This document shows positions 17,201-25,700 of a stretch of 49,329 bases of DNA, piece by piece. The stretch comes from Mycobacterium gordonae (lineage in GTDB: Bacteria; Actinomycetota; Actinomycetes; Mycobacteriales; Mycobacteriaceae). Below the pieces are notes generated by a model. It did no database searches and was not told the DNA's origin. It worked only from the letters and a program-made list of their open reading frames with translations. Where the stretch lies: positions 1 through 49,329 of the forward strand of contig NZ_LKTM01000315.1 of assembly GCF_001417955.2 (NCBI RefSeq). Direction: 5' to 3'. The translations under genes were made by a program, and so were the position numbers. Numbering within the stretch: the stretch's first letter is position 1; the number at the start of each line of letters is the position of its first letter.

Positions 17201-18902
17201 GGCCGAACGACTTCCGGGCTACCTGGTGCCGGCCGCCGTACTGGTGATTGACGAGCTGCCGATGACGGTCAACGGCAAACTGGACACCCGCGCCCTGCCC
17301 CGGCCGCAGTACACGGCTGCCGATCGATACCGCACCCCCGCCACGCCCGTCGAAGAGATCCTGGCCGGCATCTACGCCGAGGTGCTGGGACTCGAGCGGG
17401 TGGGTTGCGATGACTCGTTTTTCGATCTGGGCGGGGACTCGTTGTCGGCCATGCGGCTGATCGCCGCGATCAACACCAGCCTGGGGACAGACCTCGCGGT
17501 GCGTACGGTCTTCGAAGCGCCGTCGGTGAGCGGTCTGAACCGACGGCTCAGCCGTCATACCGGCTCGCCCAGCTTTGCCTCGGTGCACGGGCGCGACGCG
17601 GTACACGCCGACGACCTCACGCTCGATAAGTTCATCGATGCCGCGACGCTGTCCGGCGCACCGACGTTGCCGCGCCCGAGCGCCGTGGCGAGGACGGTGC
17701 TGCTGACCGGGGCGACCGGATTTCTCGGGCGTTTTCTGGTTCTGGAACTGCTGGAACGCATGGAGCCGATCGACGGAAGGCTGATTTGCCTGGTGCGGGC
17801 CGACTCCGATGAGGACGCGCGGCGCCGGTTGGACCAGACTTTCGCCAGCAGCGACCCGAAAATGTTGCGGCACTTCCACAAACTGGCCGCCGATCGTCTC
17901 GAGGTCATCGCCGGGGATAAGGCCGAACCCAATCTCGGTCTGGATGACCAGGTTTGGCGGCGGCTGGCCGACACCGTCGATCTGATCATCGATTCGGCAG
18001 CCCTGGTCAACGGCATCCTGCCCTACCGTGAGCTGTTCGGGCCCAACGTGGTAGGCACCGCCGAACTGATCCGCCTTGCGCTCACTACCAAGCTGAAGAC
18101 CTACGCCTACACCTCGACCGCCAACGTCGGAGACCAGATCGAGGCATCGGCCTTCAGAGAGGACGCCGACATCCGGGTCATCAGCCCTACCCGGGCCAAC
18201 CACCACGGCTATACCGTTGGCTACGGCAACAGCAAGTGGGCCGGCGAGGTGTTGCTGCGTGAGGTCAACGATCTGTGCGGGGTGCCGGTGGCGGTGTTCC
18301 GCTGCGGAATGATTCTGGCGGACACCAGTTATGCGGGCCAGCTCAATGTGTCGGACACCTTCACCAGGGGGTTGCTGAGCATTTTGGCCACCGGCACCGC
18401 TCCGCGCTCGTTCTACCAACTGGACGCCGACGGCAACCGGCAACGCTCGCACTTCGACGGCTTGCCGGTCAGCTTCGTCGCCGAGGCTATCGCCACGCTG
18501 GGTCTCCAACTGGCCGAGGGGTTCACGACGTTTCATGTGATGAACACCCACGACGACGGCATCGGCCTCGACGAGTATGTCGACTGGCTGATCGAGGCCG
18601 GCCACCCGATCCAGCGCATGGACGATTTCGGGGAGTGGTTGCGGCGATGCGAGGCCGGCTTGCGTGCCCTGCCGGATCGTCAGCGGCGACATTCGGCGCT
18701 GCCGGCGTTGTCGTTGTACAGGATTACGGATTTGGCGCCCCCGGAGCCGACCCGCGGGTCCGTCGCTGCGACCGAGCGGTTCCGCGCCGCGGTGCGAGCA
18801 GCGAATATCGGCCCGGACAAGGACAATCCGGATATCCCGCACGTCTCGGCGCCGATCATCGTCAAATACGCCAACGACTTGCGACTGATCGGGTTGCTCT
18901 AG
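11250..18902 (+). CDS. Bimodular NRPS with starter C domain and terminal reductase (C-A-PCP-C-A-PCP-R)
   Basis: A 2550-residue synthetase. Domains by residue: C1 8-430 with intact HHIAIDG (about 137); A1 470-960 with YTSGTTGAPKG (about 610) and NGKLDRR (about 947); PCP1 with GGHSLS (Ser about 1001); C2 1060-1480 with HHIAADG (about 1189); A2 1520-2010 with YTSGTTG (about 1680); PCP2 with GGDSLS (about 2063); reductase 2150-2550 with TGATGFLGR (NADPH binding) and YGNSKWAGE (catalytic Tyr/Lys). An N-terminal C domain implies N-acylation of the first amino acid; the reductase implies release as aldehyde or alcohol. No epimerase or thioesterase is seen. Binding-pocket residues aligned by eye to GrsA read DAQSVAVVDK (A1) and DFWTLGAIYK (A2); I cannot assign substrates. 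The architecture resembles Nrp (Rv0101), but the isonitrile genes Rv0097-Rv0100 are absent here. Confidence 0.95.
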   Translation: MEHDDRALPLTPGQLDIWLAHETGHLDVEWQLGLFARIDGAIDRVAVEQAMRRVLHEAEPPRVTIFEMEGQVFQKAIDRPDAAVIFHDLSGLRHPVQEARALAASIQGTPMPLTGPLFKFALFQTWDDEYYLFACGHHIAIDGTGIALVFNRLATVYSAIVSQKPIPPAFFGSLQDLVECESEYETSGEFLEDRAYWSRNLPAESGPRYRMPRSSGAGDPRSFSVPVRLDSMALRRVQQLAQAWAMPQSSVIAAACALLVHGWCADGSEVVLDFPVSRRVRPESKRIPGMMAGVVPLVLSAFPHSSVADFCAHVDERIREAVRHQRFPVYALGRESRGGLAPPAERVSVNFVPGKTALDFAGLEASVLQGNIGLSSSFGLFFGGAGDQISFGTAGAAEPFSMFEVSDLARRLEQVLLAMTDDPRRPLSSLTLLERGDYPRLDEWGNRATLTQPAQPSGPAATIPGLFAEQVARTPEAAAVTFEGLSMTYRELDAAANQLAHLLARRGVGPGAVVGLLLSRSAPAVAAILAVLKTGAAYLPIDPSLPAARIGFIIDDAGPVAVITTTGLRQRLDAHQLPVIDIDELGDAVAEAQIGTQLPSIGADDIAYVIYTSGTTGAPKGVAIAHSNVVHLVHSLRARLPAEGVWSQWHSLAFDASVQEIFGALLCGGRLVVVPEQVAAAPDDLHALLVAERVSVLSQTASAASVLRSDGLGSVSLLVGAEPCTAELVDRWAPDRTMINVYGPTETTVDVAISAPLSPGSGVPPIGSPVTGAAFFVLDGWLRPVPAGVVGELYVAGAAVGVGYVRRAGLTAAQFVACPFGGPGGRMYRTGDLVRWRPDGQLEYHGRADQQVKIRGYRIELGEIEAALRTHPRVAQAAVIVRTAAAGAAAGIDDKQLVGYVVLDAPVDGPPANARAVELREYAAGRLPQYMVPAAIMVLESLPLTVNGKLDRRALPAPEFVSGAAYRAPRDPCEHVLAGLLGEVLGVKTVGIDDGFFDMGGHSLSAMRLTARIRAELGVEVGIRALFEAPTVAGLAELVRAKVGHAGGTALSVQQRPPVVPLSFAQSRLWFIDQIQGPVAVYNMAVALQLRGRLDAGALGAALSDVVARHESLRTVFPAPGGTPHQLVIPAAQADFGWQLIDATGWPASRLKAAIDAAALHPFRLSDEIPLRATLFRVLDNEHALVLVLHHIAADGWSLTPLAHDIGVAYASRCAGRAPDWPPLPVQYADYTLWQRAQLGDLGDHDSRIATQLQFWEKTLAGLPEPVALPTVRPYPPVADYRGARVTVDWPSELQQQVARVAGEHNATSFMVMQAALVVLLSTLSAESDVVVGFPIAGRRDPALDGLVGFFVNTLVLRVDTAGDPSFAELLSQVRRRSLEAYEHQDVPFEVLVDRLNPPRSLTRHPLIQVVLAWQNLPGQEHDPAAGLNLGDLHVTPELLDTHSARMDLTFSLGESWTKGGEPAGIRGGVEFRTDVFDADGIETLVEWFQRVVVAMTADPARRLSSVDLLDEVSRARLDRWGNRAVLTRPTSPGASIPAVWAAQVARSPAAVALTHEGVSWTYHEVDEAANRLAHLISGHAVGTGARVALLFERSAEAVVAILAVLKAGAAYLPLDPGLPAARLKYILADATPTAAITTAGLRAGFDGHDLLVIDVNDPNLAAGPSHAPPPPAGDDIAYVIYTSGTTGAPKGVAITHRNVTQQIMSLDGGLPAASEQVWPQCHSLAFDFSVWEIWGALLRGGRLVIVPESTAASATDFHALLVSEDVNVLTQTPSAVGMLPAEGLDSVALVLGGEPCPAEVVHRWAPGRLMINAYGPTETTIYASMSAPLTAEQAGTGVAPIGSPVPGAALFVLDGRLRVVPAGVVGELYIAGNVVGVGYWCRSKLTASWFVACPFGAPGGRMYRTGDLVRWRPDGQLDYVGRADEQVKVRGYRIEPGEVRAALAEFDGVNQAVVMVREDRPGDKRLVGYVTGAVDPAAVRAAVAERLPGYLVPAAVLVIDELPMTVNGKLDTRALPRPQYTAADRYRTPATPVEEILAGIYAEVLGLERVGCDDSFFDLGGDSLSAMRLIAAINTSLGTDLAVRTVFEAPSVSGLNRRLSRHTGSPSFASVHGRDAVHADDLTLDKFIDAATLSGAPTLPRPSAVARTVLLTGATGFLGRFLVLELLERMEPIDGRLICLVRADSDEDARRRLDQTFASSDPKMLRHFHKLAADRLEVIAGDKAEPNLGLDDQVWRRLADTVDLIIDSAALVNGILPYRELFGPNVVGTAELIRLALTTKLKTYAYTSTANVGDQIEASAFREDADIRVISPTRANHHGYTVGYGNSKWAGEVLLREVNDLCGVPVAVFRCGMILADTSYAGQLNVSDTFTRGLLSILATGTAPRSFYQLDADGNRQRSHFDGLPVSFVAEAIATLGLQLAEGFTTFHVMNTHDDGIGLDEYVDWLIEAGHPIQRMDDFGEWLRRCEAGLRALPDRQRRHSALPALSLYRITDLAPPEPTRGSVAATERFRAAVRAANIGPDKDNPDIPHVSAPIIVKYANDLRLIGLL

Positions 18903-18915
18903 GGAGGTGGCGGCC

Positions 18916-19758
18916 CTACTCCGCACCCAGCGGCCGCCGCCGGGATCTCATTATCTTGTACTCCAAGATGCCCGCTCGCAGTTGCTCGTAGACCACAGAT
19001 CCGGGCAGGGCGAGAAAGTTGGCCACCCGGGGACCCGCATCCCCGTAGATCCGTTCCCAGTCACCGACGGCTTGGTTGCGCGAGGCGATCACGTTGGCGG
19101 TGATATCCCGCTCGTTCTCGATAGTGAAGTCCAGCGCCTGCAAACGCGTTCTCACCTGGTCCCACTCGTACGAGCCCAGTAGGTCGGTGTGCAGGAACCA
19201 GGCTCCGGGACGGCTGATCCGGCGTACTTCACCCAGGAACTTCGCGAGATTACTGTAGGAATGCGATGATTCCACATTCATGACGACATCGCAGGATCCG
19301 TTGTCCAGCGGGATATTCAAGGCGTCGCCCACTTCGAAGCGCAGCGAGGGATGGAGATGCGTCGACCGGCAGAAGGCGATCGCCTCGGAGGACCTGTCAA
19401 TGCCAGTCACGTGCGCGGAGAAGGTCTCCGCGACAAGTGCTGCCGTACCGCCGCGACCGCATCCGATGTCGACGATGGTGCAGTCGTTCAGGTCGAGCGA
19501 TCCGATCAGCTCGAACACCAGGCGGACCGAATTGGCGTTGAAGGTACCTTCGCGGATGACGGCGGTGGAGTCATTGCGAGAATCCGTCGCCGCGTATCCG
19601 TAGTTCAAGAAGTGCGATACCTTGGCCAACCCGACTGCCGCGAAGCGCCGGCTGAGTTGATCGTAGAACTTATGCCATCCGCTGGGGCTCGTCGACATGA
19701 GGTCGTCGGCCAGGTGTGCCGAAATGGGTTCGGAGACGGCTTCATTGGAATCGTCCAC
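18916..19758 (-). CDS. SAM-dependent methyltransferase, phthiotriol-methyltransferase-like
   Basis: A 280-residue class I methyltransferase. Motif I is VDIGCGRGG (about residue 97), the acidic residue that binds SAM ribose is in VTGIDRSSEA, and the family segment MNVESSHSYSNLAKFLGEV matches the pattern of the Rv2952 phthiotriol/phenolphthiotriol O-methyltransferase group. It starts at GTG 19758, directly abutting the PKS stop (TAG then GTG), so the two are translationally coupled. A later Met at residue 21 is a possible alternative start. Its 3' end lies 13 bases from the converging NRPS. Coupling to the PKS suggests it methylates a hydroxyl of the polyketide chain. Methylation of a carboxyl or another group is also possible. 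Confidence 0.85.
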   Translation of the reverse strand: MDDSNEAVSEPISAHLADDLMSTSPSGWHKFYDQLSRRFAAVGLAKVSHFLNYGYAATDSRNDSTAVIREGTFNANSVRLVFELIGSLDLNDCTIVDIGCGRGGTAALVAETFSAHVTGIDRSSEAIAFCRSTHLHPSLRFEVGDALNIPLDNGSCDVVMNVESSHSYSNLAKFLGEVRRISRPGAWFLHTDLLGSYEWDQVRTRLQALDFTIENERDITANVIASRNQAVGDWERIYGDAGPRVANFLALPGSVVYEQLRAGILEYKIMRSRRRPLGAE

Positions 19759-22700
19759 CTACGTCGTCGCTATCTGCTCGGCCAAGTGCTCGGCGAACGA
19801 AGTGATCGTCGGGTAGTCGAACACCGCGGTGGCGGTGATCGTGAATGCGCCACCGAACTGGCCGAGCAACCGGTTGCGGAGTTCCACAGCCATCAGTGAA
19901 TCCATCCCGAGTTCCAGGAATCGGCTGGACGCGGCCGGCGGTTGGGCGAGTCCGAGGAAGTGTTGCAATTCGGTCTGCAGATGCTCGGTGAGGAAGCCGG
20001 CCAGCTGCGGCGTCGGCACCTCCTGCAGTTGTCTCAGCAGTGCACTGTCGACGGGCGTCGCCGAAACCTCGCTGGGTAACACATATTCGAGAACGGGTGG
20101 GCGGTGGGCGCTGAGCAGCTTCGCGACGCGTTGCCAGTTGGCCTTGACCACGACCACCTGCGCGATTCCATGCGCGACTATTTCGCTGACCGCGTTCAAC
20201 GCGGCGTCGGGCGCAAGGGGAATGAGGCCCCGGGCACCGAGATTGGCGCGTGCGGCATCCGAGCTCGCCATACCGCCGTGCGCCCACGGGCCGAAGTTGA
20301 TGCTGCTCGCGGGCAGACCTTGCGCCCTGCGATACGCAACAAGTCCGTCAAGCAGTGCGTTGGCGGTCGCATAGTTGGCCTGGCCCGCCGCTCCCAGCAC
20401 GCTGGCGCCCGACGAGTACATGACGAAGAAGTCGAGATCGTCGTTTCTGGTCAACCGATGTAAAAGCCAAGCACCCAACGCCTTTGGCCGCATCGTACTT
20501 CGGAACCGCTCCAGGCTCTGCTGGGGCAGCAGAGCGTCATCGAGCACACCCGCGAGGTGCGCCACACCGGCGAGCGGTGGCAACTCGGCCCGGATCCGCT
20601 CCAGTAGCGACGCGAGCTGGGACTCGTCGCCGACGTCGGCCGCAAACGTGTGAATTCGGCATCGGTAACGCTCGGTGATGGTGTCGATTTCCCGTTGCGC
20701 GTCCGCGTCGGGCGTCCGCCGGCTGGTCAACACGATGTCACCGGCCCCGAGTTGGGCGAGATGGGCTGCCGTGTGCATACCGAGCGCACCCAGGCCGCCG
20801 GTGATCAGATAGCTCCGGTCGCCGCGCCCCTGAAGCGGTTTGGGCATCTGCAGCACAATCTTGCCGATGTGGCGCGCCTGCTGCATACGGCGGAATGCGG
20901 TCTTCGCATCGGCCAGCGGGTAGATCTCGAGAGCCGGCGGGGCCAGTTCCCCACTGGCCAACCCGTCAGCCAGCACCGACATCAGGCCTCGGATTCGCTG
21001 GGGGTCCGTCATCATGAGCATGTCCAGCGCCACGATCTCGTAGTCGAGGTCCGGGCGGGCCGCCGCCATCTGCTCGGCAGTCCAGATGTCCCGTTTGGCG
21101 ATCTCGACGAACCGGGCGCCCTGGGCAGTCGCTCGCAGCGTCGCTTCGATGAATCCCTCGTTGGTCAGGCTGTTGAGGACGACATCGACGCCTGCTCCGT
21201 CGGTGTCCGCGAGGATCTGGTCTGCGAAATCCGTGCTGCGCGAGTCGTAGACGTGCTCCACGCCGATCTTGCGCAGCGTCGCACGCTTGTGCTCGCTGGC
21301 GGTTGCGAAGATGGTTGCACCGCGTTGGCGCGCCACCTGGATCGCCGCCAGGCCGACACCACCGCTGGCGGCGTGAATAAGCACCCGGTCGCCGGGTCCC
21401 AGCTTCGCCCAGTCGAATGCCAGGAACGCGGTCAGCATGGCAGTCGGTGTGCTCGCCGCGGCCGTCGCGTCGGTACCGTCCGGGACCGCCGCGAGGAACC
21501 GAACAGGCACGTTTGCCCGACTGGCCATCGATCCCGCCGTGGCCCCGAAGACCCGCTGCCCGACCTCGAATTCGGTGACGCCAGGACCTACTGCGGTCAC
21601 GACGCCGCAGATATCGCCGCCGACCGGCCCGGCATAGCCCGGGTAGAGGCCGAGCACATTGAGCACGTCGCGGAAGTTCAGACCGGCGGCCTCGACCCTC
21701 ACCTGTACATGACCCGCGAGCGGTGCGGCGACTTCCGTCTCGGCGAGACGCAGGTTGTCGATCGCGCCCCGTTGGGTGGGTTCCAGGGCATAGTCAGTCG
21801 CGCGGGGCACCGCCAGGTGGGCACCGCGCGCCCATGGCAGCAGCCGCGGCACCAGTAACTTTCCTTGTCGCAGCGCGATTTCGGATTCATCAGGCTGCGT
21901 ACCGAGGAGGCCGGCCAGCGCGCGCACAGCGTCATCGGAGCCGTCGTGGTCGACCAGTCGGCAACGCAGTTGCGGCTGCTCGGCGACGATGCTGCGCCCG
22001 AGCCCCCACAGCGCCGCCTGCACGGGATCGACCGGCTCGCCGGATTCGGTCGCTACCGCCCGTTGTGTGACGATCCACAGACCGCCGGGAAGTCTCGCCG
22101 CTTCAGGTGTCAGCAGGGCGTGCACGATGTTGAGCAGCTGGTCGATCTCGCTCTCGAGTCGCGCGTTGAATTCGGAGCTCGACTCTTCTGCGCCGGGGCG
22201 CGCGGTGGCGCCCCAAACGATGCCGGACACCGGCACACCGCGCTCCTGGGCCTGCGCCAAGAACTGCGTCCACGATTCCACATCCGTTGTGCGACTTGAC
22301 CGGAGACAGCCTGGCACGTCTGCTGCCAGCCTGTCGAAGCCTGCGATCAGCCAGGTCGGGAAAGTGCCACCGGCACCCCCACCAGCACCTGCAGAGGCCG
22401 CGACCTCGCGCCAGCTGACGCTGTACAGGTTCCGGGTGGCATCCCCGCCTAGCCCGCGCAACAACGCCGCCCGGGGCGCCCGCTTCACCTTGAAATCGCG
22501 GATTCCGCCCAGCCGGCGGCCATCCCGGTCCACGAAGTCGAGATCGAAGGCCTGAGTCTCGGCGTCGGGATCGCCGGGTTGCCACCTTGCGCGGCAATAA
22601 AAACGCCGCGGCATCCGCTCTTGCAATTCCACCAGCCCGTATTGCAGCGGCAAGAAGAGATCCGTGCCGGTCTGCCCGAGTTCGGCCGCTGCCCGGATCA

Positions 22701-25700
22701 TTGGAGAAGCTGGGGACGAGACACCTGTGCACAGGTCCAGCAGCACCGGATGGACGGGCTCGCTGGCGAGTTGCTCGGCGAGTTCGGCGCCGACTGCGAT
22801 GTCGCCCACCGACTCTCCCTCGCCGACCCACAGCGATTTCAGGGAAGTGGACCAGGTGGGCCCCAACGCCAGTTCCATGTCCGCGAGGGCCTCGAACAGT
22901 TGCTGTGGGCGGGTGCGGGCCAATCGCTCGCACAGGGCGTCGATGGACTCCTCCCGTTCCGCCGTCGGCGCCGTCTCCTGCTTCTGCGCCTCGGCAGCGT
23001 CATCGTGAAGTCCTGCCGCCACCTTGCCATCTGCGTTCAACGACCATTCGGCGTCGCGATCACCGTAGGGGCGGCTATCCACCCGGAAGGTCCAACCGCC
23101 CTCATCAACCGGATGCAGAGTCAGCTGCACCTCGCGGGATGTCTTCTCGCCCAGAATGACCGGTTCGTAGAAGAAGACTTCGCGTACCTGCGCCGGCGTA
23201 CCGGCGGCAGCCAACGCCATCGCCGCATACGTCGCACCCGGAACGACAACGTTGCCGTAGATGACGTGATCCGACAGCCATGGCTGTGATTTGAGCGACA
23301 GCAAGCTTGTGTAGACGACATCGCCAGATGCGAGATCTTTTCCGCTGCCCAGAATGCCGGAACTGGCGGCGCCGTCGGCGCGGATACCGGAAGTCTTGGG
23401 CCAGAACCGGCGGCGCTGGAACGGATAGGTAGGCAGCTCGACCCGGCTTCGTCGCTGATGATGCAGAGCAGCGAAGTCCGGCCGGCATCCGGCCGCATAC
23501 GCTGCCGCCAGCGCTTCGGTGATCTGGCGCCGGGCGTCAGTGCCCTTGCGCAGTGAAACGATGGCGCGCGGAGCCACTGACGATTCCGGCCAGATCTGCA
23601 TGGCAGCCCCGGTCAGAATCGGCTGCGGACCAAGCTCCATCAACACCGAGCAGCCCAGTTCCGATGCTGTGCGCACGCTTTCGGCGAACCGCACCGGCTG
23701 ACGCGAATGCTTCCGCCAGTACTGGGCATCCAGCGGGTTGTCCGCCGTGAGCACCGCACCCGTGCGATTGCAGATGAGCGGAAGCGTCGGCACCCCGAAC
23801 TCCATTTGCGCCGAACATGTTTCGAATTCGGCCAACGCCGGTTCCATCAGCTCGGAGTGGAAAGCGTGACTGGTCTCCAGCCAGTTACACCGAATGCCGT
23901 CGTTGCTGCGGGTGGCGACTATCTGTTCCAGATCCTCGCCCGGACCCGACAGCACCGTGTTGGAGCCGTTGTAGGCGGCCACCGACACCCGCGGGAATTT
24001 GTCGGCGATGTCTTCCACCTGCTTGGGGTCGGCGAACATTGCCACCATCCGGCCGCCGTCGGGCAGGTTGCCGAACACCCGCCCCCGTTGGGCGATCAGC
24101 CGTGCCCCGTCCTCGAGGCTGAACACCCCGGCCACGCATGCCGCCGCATACTGTCCCACGCTGTGGCCGAGCACCACGTCGGGCTCGATACCCCACGACT
24201 GCCAGAGCCGGGCCAGACCCATCTCGATGGCGAACAGCGCCGGCTGTGCGAAAGAGGTGTGGCGCAGCGCATTTTCGGCATCGTCGTCGGTGTTGAACAG
24301 CACCTCCAGCAGCGGACGCGCCGTGATGCCCTCGACCGCCTGTGCACACCGGGTCACGGTGTCGGCGAACACCGGTTCGCTGTCGAATAATTCGCGCGCC
24401 ATCCCCGGATACTGGCTGCCCTGCCCGGTGAAAAACCACGCCGTCTTGGGTGGGTCACCGCACTCGCCACGCACCGCACCGGGTCCCAGCCGATTCTCGG
24501 CCAACCCCGTCAACAGGTCATGAGCTTGCTGGACCGAATCCACCACCAGCGCTGCCCGATGCTCGAAATGCGAGCGTCCCACCCCGGCGGTGAAACACAC
24601 GTCGGCGATGTCGACCTGCGGATGCGCGTGAAGCCAGGTCCCATAACGCTGCGCCAACCCCGCCAATGCCGGCGCAGAACGTGCCGACAGCGCCAGCACG
24701 CTAACCGTTTCGTCACTGGTCGCCGGTTTTGCCGCAGCGAGCTCGGCAGGCGGCGGTGCCTCCTCGATCAGCACGTGGGCGTTGGTGCCGGAGAACCCGA
24801 AAGAACTTACCCCGGCACGGCGCGGCCTGGCCCCGTTCTTCGTGAGGCCCTGCCACGGGACTGCCTTGCCAAGCACCCGGACCGGCAATGAGTTCCACGG
24901 GATGTGCGGCGATGGTGTCCTGAAGTGGAGGTTCTGCGGCAACATTTCGTGCTGTAACGACAACACGACCTTGATCACGCCGGCGACTCCTGCCGCGGAC
25001 TCCAGGTGGCCGACGTTGGTCTTCACCGATCCGATCAGTAGCGGGTCATTGGCTTCGCGGCCGGCTCCGTAGACGGCCGCTGCGGCCTGGACCTCGATCG
25101 GGTCTCCCAGCGAGGTGCCCGTGCCGTGCGCTTCCAGGTAGTCGACGTCACGACCGGCGAGACCGGCCCGGGCCAGCGTGGTGGCGATAAGACGCTGTTG
25201 TGCACCGCCGTTAGGCACCGTGAGACCGCTGGAAGCCCCGTCCTGATTGACCGCGCTACCTCGGATGACTGCGCGGATCCGATCACCGTCTCGCTCCGCG
25301 TCGCTCAGCCTCTTGAGAACCAGGACCCCGCATCCCTCACTGCGCACGTAGCCGTCCGCAGCAGCGTCGAAGGTCTTGCAACGCCCGTCGGGGGAAAGCA
25401 TTTTGGCGCGCGAGGTGGCGATGAGCGATGCCGGACTCAACAACACGTTCACTCCACCGGCCAGTGCTAAATCGCAATCGCCGGCGTGCAATGCGTGACA
25501 AGCCTGATGGATGGCGACCAACGACGAGCTGCACGCGGTATCCACCGCCATCGCCGGCCCCTCCAGCCCGAGCGCGAACGCAACCCGGCCCGCGATAACG
25601 CTGATCGAGTTGCCGGTGCCGAATTGAGCTTCGATGCTCTCGAAGGTACTGGCGGCCAACACATGCGAATATTCGTTGCTGCACACGCCGACGAACACGC

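Noticed and set aside
11250..18902. NRPS as the ortholog of Rv0101 (isonitrile lipopeptide Nrp)
   Set aside because: The domain order is the same, but the required neighbours (isonitrile synthase, FcoT, FadD10, ACP) are absent and a PKS, methyltransferase and MmpL are present instead. A full phylogeny could overturn this.
16509..18926. An 805-codon open frame on the minus strand inside the NRPS gene
   Set aside because: It mirrors the A2-PCP-R coding region, is rich in Arg/His/Gln as antisense frames of GC-rich genes are, and shows no domain. The plus-strand NRPS is unambiguous.
19759..20000. A thioesterase or reductase at the PKS C-terminus
   Set aside because: The protein ends right after the ACP (GMDSLMAVEL, then about 45 residues); there is no room for a release domain.
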